From CAZMNY01 sp964567745 (lineage in GTDB: Bacteria; Planctomycetota; Planctomycetia; Pirellulales; Pirellulaceae), in contig CAZMNY010000059.1 of NCBI GenBank assembly GCA_964567745.1, positions 1-38,408 of the forward strand: a stretch of 38,408 bases of DNA, written 5' to 3'. The notes under the pieces were generated by a model. The model was not told the origin of the DNA and ran no database searches. It was given only the letters and a program-made list of their open reading frames with translations. Positions 34,144-38,408 of the stretch are shown here, piece by piece; within the stretch, counting starts at the first letter, position 1, and each line of letters starts with the position of its first letter. The translations under genes and the position numbers were made by a program.

Positions 34144-34740
34144 TTGCGCGGACCATACGAGCGGTTGAAGTACGACTTGCGACGAATATTCGAATGTCCG
34201 AAATGTGGACGCCGTGAACGCCGCGCCGGCAACTTGACGACAAGTCTCTGCGAATGCCAAGCAGACGAGCCGCTCACTGAGGTTCAGTGGATGAAGTTGG
34301 CCGACGAAGGCGACGGTCCCCGCTCGCCTCGATCTGAGCAGGCCAAGAACGCCGAGCAATCCAGGGAAGCGGACGAGGCAGATACTCACACCGTGGCTCA
34401 TGACGGCGAGGCGGCGCAAAACGACAACGCTGCGGAGGACGACAATGCTGCGCAGGACGACAATGCTGCGCAGGACGACAACGCTGCGCAGGACGACAAC
34501 GCTGCGCAGGACGACAACACTGCACAGGACGAAAACGCTGCACAGGACGAAAACGCTGCACAGGACGACAACACTGCACAGGACGACAACGCTGCGGAGG
34601 ACGACAAGACGGAGTGCGGCAATAGAGGGCAGGCTGAGCCAGCCGAGGCGGGTGCCGCCTGCGAGCAAGCCACGGATACCGAGCCGTCTGTCGGCGAGCG
34701 GCAGGACTCGCATTCGGACGAAAGTAAAAACGCGAACTAG
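34144..34740 (+). CDS. Zinc-ribbon protein with 11 acidic hexapeptide repeats
   Basis: 198 residues read from a TTG start with GGGAG about nine bases upstream; no ATG serves the conserved N-terminus. Residues 1-50 form a compact domain R-G-P-Y-E-R-L-K-Y-D-L-R-R-I-F-E with C18-x2-C21 and C36-x-C38, suitable for one zinc ion. I recall similar N-termini in hypothetical planctomycete proteins. Residues ~90-155 are 11 copies of a hexapeptide close to A-A-Q-D-D-N; the rest is Glu/Asp/Ser-rich and probably disordered. There is no signal peptide, so it is cytoplasmic. The role is unknown; an acidic tail on a zinc ribbon could interact with nucleic-acid-binding partners, a guess only. Confidence 0.65.
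   Translation: MRGPYERLKYDLRRIFECPKCGRRERRAGNLTTSLCECQADEPLTEVQWMKLADEGDGPRSPRSEQAKNAEQSREADEADTHTVAHDGEAAQNDNAAEDDNAAQDDNAAQDDNAAQDDNAAQDDNTAQDENAAQDENAAQDDNTAQDDNAAEDDKTECGNRGQAEPAEAGAACEQATDTEPSVGERQDSHSDESKNAN
34411..34608 (+). repeat. 18-bp tandem repeat, 11 copies, in frame
   Basis: Eleven consecutive 18-bp units of the type GCTGCGCAGGACGACAAC, each encoding A/T-A-Q/E-D/N-D/E-N/K. Neighbouring units differ by zero to three bases, and some differences recur in several units, as expected from slippage or unequal crossing-over. The copy number is likely to vary among strains. Confidence 0.95.
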
Positions 34741-34892
34741 CTGGCGGCTCCTTACCTCGAGTAGGTGGAAGAGCAAGCGTTAGCGGAGGGCTCGAATCCG
34801 CCGTTCAAATCAGGGTTTCCTTCGCACGGAATGGCACGAATCGCTTCTTGTGCAGCCGTTCGGGACCGCCGATTTTTTGGCCCTCGCCCTCC

Positions 34893-34921
34893 CTTGACAT
34901 AATTGGCTCGCGCCGTGAAAC
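34893..34921 (+). promoter_or_regulatory. Possible promoter of tRNA-Lys
   Basis: A perfect TTGACA lies at 34893-34898. At the best spacing of 17 bases the -10 region (34916-34921) is only weakly similar to TATAAT. Transcription would start about eight bases before the tRNA. Confidence 0.4.
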
Positions 34922-34935
34922 TGGTTCGCTTATGT

Positions 34936-35008
<73 letters not shown>

Positions 35009-35027
35009 TGTTTTCTACCCCCTGTTT

Positions 35028-36308
35028 TTACTGGCGATGGTCGCTTTCTTGCAAGTCGCCTGAGTCGGCGTTTTCGCGACTGGTACCCAAAGTGGCACCC
35101 AACTCGGTGCGTTTGCCGTAGGCAGCCCAAATATCAGCCGCCGATCGCTTGGCATTCTGTCCGACGTAGTATTTCAGCGTCGTCTGAATCGTCTCGTGGC
35201 GCATCATTTCTTGCAACACCTGTGGCAGTACTCGCCGCGACCATCGCTCGCCGAATGAACGTCGAAGATCGTGAGCCGATGCGAACTTATTCTTGGTGAC
35301 GACTTCGCCTGTCGCCGCATCCCTTCGTCGTCCTTCGCTAACGCGAACGCAAGCCGCTTCCCCAAAACGGCAGATTGTACGACTTACATGCTGCATAGTG
35401 AGCCGCTCGGCGTATCGGTGGCGTCTCGGCTTCAGATCGAAGACGTAGCCGCTACGCTCCGCTAGTGGTGTCTCTCGCAAGTACTCGGCGAACTCGGGAG
35501 CCATCGGCAGAAGTCGGTCGGTGTTTCCCTTCTCGTGCTCGCCTGGGATCATCAGCATTGGCGCCGCCGAGTCTAGGTCGATGGGGCGAATCTTGCTCAA
35601 GTCGTCCCAGTGCAGTTGCATCGCCTCGCCGATCCGCAAGCCGCTCCACCAAAGGCCCCACAAGAGGCGCTCCCAGCTTGCCGTTGTCGCGATCTTCTCG
35701 GCATTCGGATTCTCGCCTTCGTCGTCTGCATCGCCGAATAGAACCGATTCAATCTTGCTTATCATTCGTTCGAGTTCTTCACCCGTGACCGGTCGTCCCT
35801 TCATCAGTTTGCCTTTGCGGGCTCGCCGCGGCATTCGCACTTTTGGGGCTTTGGCAATGTGCCTGTTATCAGCCGCCCAATTCAACGCCGCCTTTAGGTG
35901 TGCCATGTGTGCGGATATTGTCGCCTCGGCTCGTCCCGACTTGCGGAGTTCGCTTGCGTATCGGGAAATCGCTTGCTCGCTAATGTCTTGCAAATATCGG
36001 GGGCTTAGGATTTTTTCGAGGACATTGAACACGCAAGCAACCCTCGCAGCAGTCCCTTCGGCGAGAGCCGATAACGCTTCGTCCTCGTAGAGTCGGCGGA
36101 ACTCGCCCCAACTCATTCGGCTCGAGCCTTGCCCGTTGCCCGCTCGCAACTCGGCTTCCCATTTCGCCGCGGCTCGTTCGGCGTCTCGCTTGGTCTTGCA
36201 GCCCGATGACTTGCGGCGTTTCCTCCCGCTAATCGGATCGCGGTATTGCAAATGGTAGAACGGGCTCTCGGCGGATCGCTTGTAAATCGAAACCTTAATC
36301 TCGGACAT
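35028..36308 (-). CDS. Tyrosine site-specific recombinase (integrase)
   Basis: 426 residues from an ATG with AAAGGAA seven bases upstream. An Arg/Lys-rich N-terminal part (I-S-G-R-K-R-R-K-S-S-G) suits arm-site binding, then a SAM-like core-binding domain (~65-155), then the catalytic domain with R225 (W-S-G-L-R-I-G-E-A-M), K260, H346-x-x-R349 (S-A-H-D-L-R-R-S-F-G), H371 (M-M-R-H-E-T-I-Q) and the nucleophile Y380 or Y381 (L-K-Y-Y-V). All catalytic positions are filled, so it should be active. It ends 20 bases from tRNA-Lys and reads toward it, the arrangement of integrases of elements inserted at tRNA genes. The element would extend rightward, beyond the window. Confidence 0.93.
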   Translation of the reverse strand: MSEIKVSIYKRSAESPFYHLQYRDPISGRKRRKSSGCKTKRDAERAAAKWEAELRAGNGQGSSRMSWGEFRRLYEDEALSALAEGTAARVACVFNVLEKILSPRYLQDISEQAISRYASELRKSGRAEATISAHMAHLKAALNWAADNRHIAKAPKVRMPRRARKGKLMKGRPVTGEELERMISKIESVLFGDADDEGENPNAEKIATTASWERLLWGLWWSGLRIGEAMQLHWDDLSKIRPIDLDSAAPMLMIPGEHEKGNTDRLLPMAPEFAEYLRETPLAERSGYVFDLKPRRHRYAERLTMQHVSRTICRFGEAACVRVSEGRRRDAATGEVVTKNKFASAHDLRRSFGERWSRRVLPQVLQEMMRHETIQTTLKYYVGQNAKRSAADIWAAYGKRTELGATLGTSRENADSGDLQESDHRQ

Positions 36309-36411
36309 GAGATTCCTTTCGCCGCAGATCGGCGGTGCGGTCCCTGAGAAACTCGCCACAGATTAGAATGTGGGGAGCCTTTCAGTTTCCAAGATAAACT
36401 GGAGGGTTAGA

Positions 36412-36442
36412 GCCGCCTCGGGTGTTGATGCACCCGGGGCGG
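36412..36442. terminator. GC-rich hairpin upstream of the integrase
   Basis: CCGCCTCGGGTG pairs with CACCCGGGGCGG around a six-base loop, with one mismatch. No run of T follows on either strand, so it may be a weak terminator or a structural element instead. Confidence 0.4.
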
Positions 36443-36479
36443 TTCGCTTGTTATACAGCATCGGTCGCCCTTCGCCGAG

Positions 36480-36698
36480 TCAGTGATCGAAGCGTTCTTC
36501 TATGTCGTGGCGGATAACGAACGTTGCTTGCAGCTCGATCGCCTGAAACAGCACCTTGCGGCCATCGAGGTATTTCCATACAGTGGCGGATGTTCGCCTG
36601 CGTGTTATTGCGCCTACAGGTGGATTATTTTTACAGATGTATGCGCTCGTGAATTGAATAGTTCGCCGACAACACACTTGCACTCCACGGAGTTCCAC
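36480..36698 (-). CDS. Possible short or truncated gene next to the integrase
   Basis: A 72-codon frame from a GTG without a ribosome site. Its second half (R-R-R-T-S-A-T-V-W-K-Y-L-D-G-R-K-V-L-F-Q-A-I-E-L-Q) has the look of a short protein type that I recall near integrases (T-x-W-K then a V-x-L-x-R-x-Y strand), but the usual S-F-x-x-x-D-L end is missing. Either a truncated accessory gene of the integrated element or noise. Confidence 0.25.
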   Translation of the reverse strand: MELRGVQVCCRRTIQFTSAYICKNNPPVGAITRRRTSATVWKYLDGRKVLFQAIELQATFVIRHDIEERFDH

Positions 36699-36699
36699 A

Positions 36700-36990
36700 A
36701 TGGCTTACGAGTACCTCGTATGCATGAGCCAACAAGGCAAGATTACGCACGCAAATGGCGAGTGGGCTTTGTCGAATGAACCTTCGGAACAAACGCAAGA
36801 AGCCTACGCCAAAGTGCTAGATACATGTCCCAGCGAATGGGAGTACTTGAACAGAATAGGCTCCGATGGTTGGGAATTGGTTGCGGTGAATTCGTCCTTA
36901 GTGAAGGGCGAGATGGTCCCTGGGTTCTTTTCGGCCGACGAAATCGAGTTGTCGGGGTACCGTGTTCTCTATCTAAAACGTGCGTCATAG
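36700..36990 (+). CDS. DUF4177-like small protein
   Basis: 96 residues; the ATG has GGAG eight bases upstream. The stretch W-E-Y-L-N-R-I-G-S-D-G-W-E-L-V-A-V followed near the end by Y-R-V-L-Y-L-K-R is the pattern of DUF4177 proteins: a helix with L-N-x-x-G-x-x-G-W-E-L and a last strand Y-L-K-R. DUF4177 has no known biochemical role. It lies in the putative integrated element, alone on its strand. Confidence 0.65.
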   Translation: MAYEYLVCMSQQGKITHANGEWALSNEPSEQTQEAYAKVLDTCPSEWEYLNRIGSDGWELVAVNSSLVKGEMVPGFFSADEIELSGYRVLYLKRAS

Positions 36991-37035
36991 ATCTAGTTCT
37001 GTGGCAACTACAGCGGTCGATGTGCCGCGCTGAGT

Positions 37036-37056
37036 CAAGCTGATATTATCAGCTTG
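37036..37056. repeat. 21-bp perfect palindrome with TGATATTATCA core
   Basis: Ten-base arms around a single central T; the inner 19 bases are AAGCTGATATTATCAGCTT. The core is nearly the same as in the palindrome at 37292, which suggests a common binding protein or a common recombination site. Confidence 0.7.
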
Positions 37057-37115
37057 CTCATCACTCACCCTCACGCCACCATGCTTCGCCCTTTTTGATT
37101 CCTAGAGCTTCGAGC

Positions 37116-37144
37116 GAAAAAGGTTCCATCGTGGAACCTTTTTC
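37116..37144. terminator. Bidirectional intrinsic terminator between converging genes
   Basis: GGTTCCA pairs with TGGAACC around a TCG loop. The stem is flanked by five A on the left and five T on the right, so it has the U-tract of a terminator on both strands. It sits between the converging DUF4177-like and FGE-domain genes and fits as terminator for both. Confidence 0.75.
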
Positions 37145-37291
37145 ACTCTTGGGTCGCCCTCCCTTTACCTTCAGGTAAATTTACCTTAAGCAACGCGCCA
37201 CCTTGTCCGCCTGCTCATTTCCCGAAAAAAGTTAGAGAGTCTGACACGGTCCCGCGTGATCGAACAGGCGCCACAAAAACAGGCGCCCCCA

Positions 37292-37310
37292 TCGGTGATA
37301 ATATCACCGA
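37292..37310. repeat. 19-bp perfect palindrome with TGATAATATCA core
   Basis: TCGGTGATAATATCACCGA has nine-base arms around one central A. A half-site TCGGTGAT follows at 37324-37331. The core resembles that of the palindrome at 37036. Confidence 0.7.
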
Positions 37311-37565
37311 GGTTAGCCCGCTCTCGGTGATTCTGACTTGGTCGAGCTCACAATCTTTGGGCACCCCGCCTACCATCGGGGAGTCACCATTGCGGCCAAC
37401 TCGAGTTGCAACTCTCTTCCCCAACGAAGAACTTCAAAGGCATGGCGTGATCATCCGACGCATGTTCGTTTGTTCACTATTCGCGCAACGCATGTACGCC
37501 TACGCTCCGCCATCACTTCAGCTCGGTCGCCTCCCGCTCCGGGCTCCGCCCTCCGCTTGGTCGTG

Positions 37566-38408
37566 CTACCGGCTTTCGCTCTCGGCTTCGCTTGCTCGCT
37601 TGTTGTCTGGCAGCGGAACTTGGGCCACACGAAAGCCGTAGCTGAGGCCCCGGCTCAAGAGGAAGTTCCTGCGGCGGAGCCCCGACTGGCAGCGCCAGGC
37701 GTCGTAGCCCCAGCTGCCGCCCCGGCTCACCCGGTCCGAGCCTTCGGAAGGGCCTGTCGGGTTGGTCACACTCCCACTCGGATATTCCCCGAACCGGTCC
37801 TGACACAATTCGTTAACATTCCCGTGCATGTCGTAGAAGCCCCAGGGATTCGGCTTCTTCTGGCCGACCGAATGTGTTCCATCTCCTGAATTCTCATCGT
37901 ACCAAGCGTAGTCGCCTAACTGTGATTCCTCATCTCCGAAACTGTATTCCGTCGTCGTCCCTGCTCGGCAGGCATACTCCCACTCCGCTTCCGTTGGCAA
38001 ACGGTAGACCCGACCGGCCGCCTTCTCCTCAGGCAGCGCGGACAACTTACGGCAAAACTCCACTGCATCTTCCCAACTCACTCGCTCGACCGGGTTTTTC
38101 GGCCCCTTGAAATAACTCGGATTCTCGCCCATCACACGCTCGTACTGCTCCTGGGTCACCTCGTATATGCCCAAGTAAAACGGTTGGGTGAGCGTAACCT
38201 GGTGAGGCGTCACGCCACCAGCAAATTTATTCTCCGATCCCATTGTGAACGAGCCAGCAGGAACAAGATTGAACTGCATCCCAATGGAATTGGTTGAGCC
38301 AGCCAACTCAACTGGTGTTGGATTGTTGGTCGTGGCTGGTGGCGTATCGGTCCCAACTGGTGTTGGATTGTTGGTCGTGGCTGGTGGCGTGGGCTGCGAA
38401 CGATCACA
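37566..38408 (-). CDS. FGE-sulfatase-domain protein, 5' end beyond the window
   Basis: The frame stays open to the right edge, so at least 280 residues and no start are seen. Going inward, a Pro/Thr/Asn linker with two near-identical units (A-T-T-N-N-P-T-P-V) precedes a full formylglycine-generating-enzyme-like domain: M-Q-F-N-L-V-P-A-G-S-F-T-M-G-S, P-V-E-R-V-S-W-E-D-A-V-E-F-C, R-L-P-T-E-A-E-W-E-Y-A-C-R-A-G, N-P-W-G-F-Y-D-M-H-G-N-V and R-G-G-S-W then Y-G-F-R-V. In true FGE two cysteines follow R-G-G-S; here the first position is Tyr and only the second (W-R-C) remains. Sulfatase activation is therefore unlikely, and a binding or other role is more probable. Upstream domains, perhaps a kinase or secretion signal, are unseen. 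Confidence 0.85.
   Translation of the reverse strand, partial: CDRSQPTPPATTNNPTPVGTDTPPATTNNPTPVELAGSTNSIGMQFNLVPAGSFTMGSENKFAGGVTPHQVTLTQPFYLGIYEVTQEQYERVMGENPSYFKGPKNPVERVSWEDAVEFCRKLSALPEEKAAGRVYRLPTEAEWEYACRAGTTTEYSFGDEESQLGDYAWYDENSGDGTHSVGQKKPNPWGFYDMHGNVNELCQDRFGEYPSGSVTNPTGPSEGSDRVSRGGSWGYDAWRCQSGLRRRNFLLSRGLSYGFRVAQVPLPDNKRASEAESESR
38309..38390 (-). repeat. 45-bp tandem repeat in the linker of the FGE-domain gene
   Basis: The 37 bases at 38309-38345 are repeated exactly at 38354-38390, with a period of 45 bases (15 codons). Only the eight bases between them differ. Such identity suggests recent duplication, and further copies may lie beyond the edge. Confidence 0.9.

Larger units (their letters stand above)
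36991..37565. other. Gene-free region rich in palindromes
   Basis: 575 bases between two converging genes, without a credible gene of its own. It contains the palindromes at 37036-37056 and 37292-37310, a terminator-like hairpin at 37116-37144, and a short direct repeat ACAGGCGCC (37264-37272, 37279-37287). Confidence 0.6.

Noticed and set aside
34750..34830. tRNA-like stretch with GGCTCGAATCC before tRNA-Lys
   Set aside because: No D-arm or matching acceptor stem; chance resemblance.
36991..37565. Integron attC sites or a CRISPR array among the palindromes
   Set aside because: No paired RYYYAAC/GTTRRRY boxes and no regularly spaced direct repeats were found, and the nearby recombinase lacks a recognisable integron-integrase insert.

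Overview
The window looks like chromosomal DNA of a planctomycete, probably of the Pirellulales type. This rests on product families rather than a phylogenetic marker: secreted HEAT-repeat and SH3-like proteins, lipoproteins with a pseudopilin-like C-terminal tail, DUF1579 and leucine-rich-repeat lipoprotein pieces, an FGE-sulfatase-domain protein, a short zinc-ribbon protein with a UUG start, a partner-switching pair, and many mobile-element remains. Ribosome binding sites are often weak, so several starts are uncertain.

Layout. (1) 1-4.4 kb: a large lipoprotein, a probable group II intron 3' remnant, a DUF1579 protein and a two-helix membrane protein. (2) 4.2-6.2 kb: a gene graveyard with a lipoprotein signal-peptide stub, a DUF2924 stub with its overlapping small upstream ORF, the 3' half of an LRR lipoprotein gene, the first ~40 codons of an IS256 transposase and the last ~80 codons of an IS3-type transposase. 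(3) 6.8-8.0 kb: a complete lactate 2-monooxygenase-like flavoenzyme lying between mobile DNA. (4) 8.1-11.2 kb: two complete insertion sequences, an integrase-core element with extra copies of its left end and an IS701-type element with perfect inverted repeats and a CTAG target duplication. (5) 11.3-14.2 kb: a ParE-type toxin-antitoxin pair and a HEAT-repeat protein bracketed by two 260-bp direct repeats, the second abutting tRNA-Asn.

(6) 14.3-34.7 kb is stable core: a STAS/anti-sigma kinase pair, a TMTC-like TPR membrane protein, small envelope proteins, a 1181-residue fusion of lysophospholipid transporter, acyltransferase and acyl-ACP synthetase, a HEAT protein followed by a 108-bp MITE-like element at its stop codon, an SH3-like secreted protein, methionine aminopeptidase, leucyl-tRNA synthetase, ADP-glucose pyrophosphorylase and a zinc-ribbon protein with 11 acidic hexapeptide repeats. 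(7) 34.9 kb to the end: tRNA-Lys with a tyrosine recombinase beside it, a DUF4177-like gene, a cluster of strong palindromes and a truncated FGE-sulfatase-domain gene, which looks like the edge of an integrated element running off the right end.

The core genes serve translation (leuS, map, two tRNAs), glycogen synthesis (glgC), phospholipid repair and stress signalling. I see no CRISPR array, no classical defence operon and no biosynthetic cluster. The most unusual items are the three-part phospholipid-recycling fusion, the MITE at a stop codon, the tRNA-adjacent 260-bp repeats, the iterated IS left ends and the palindrome cluster in the putative island.
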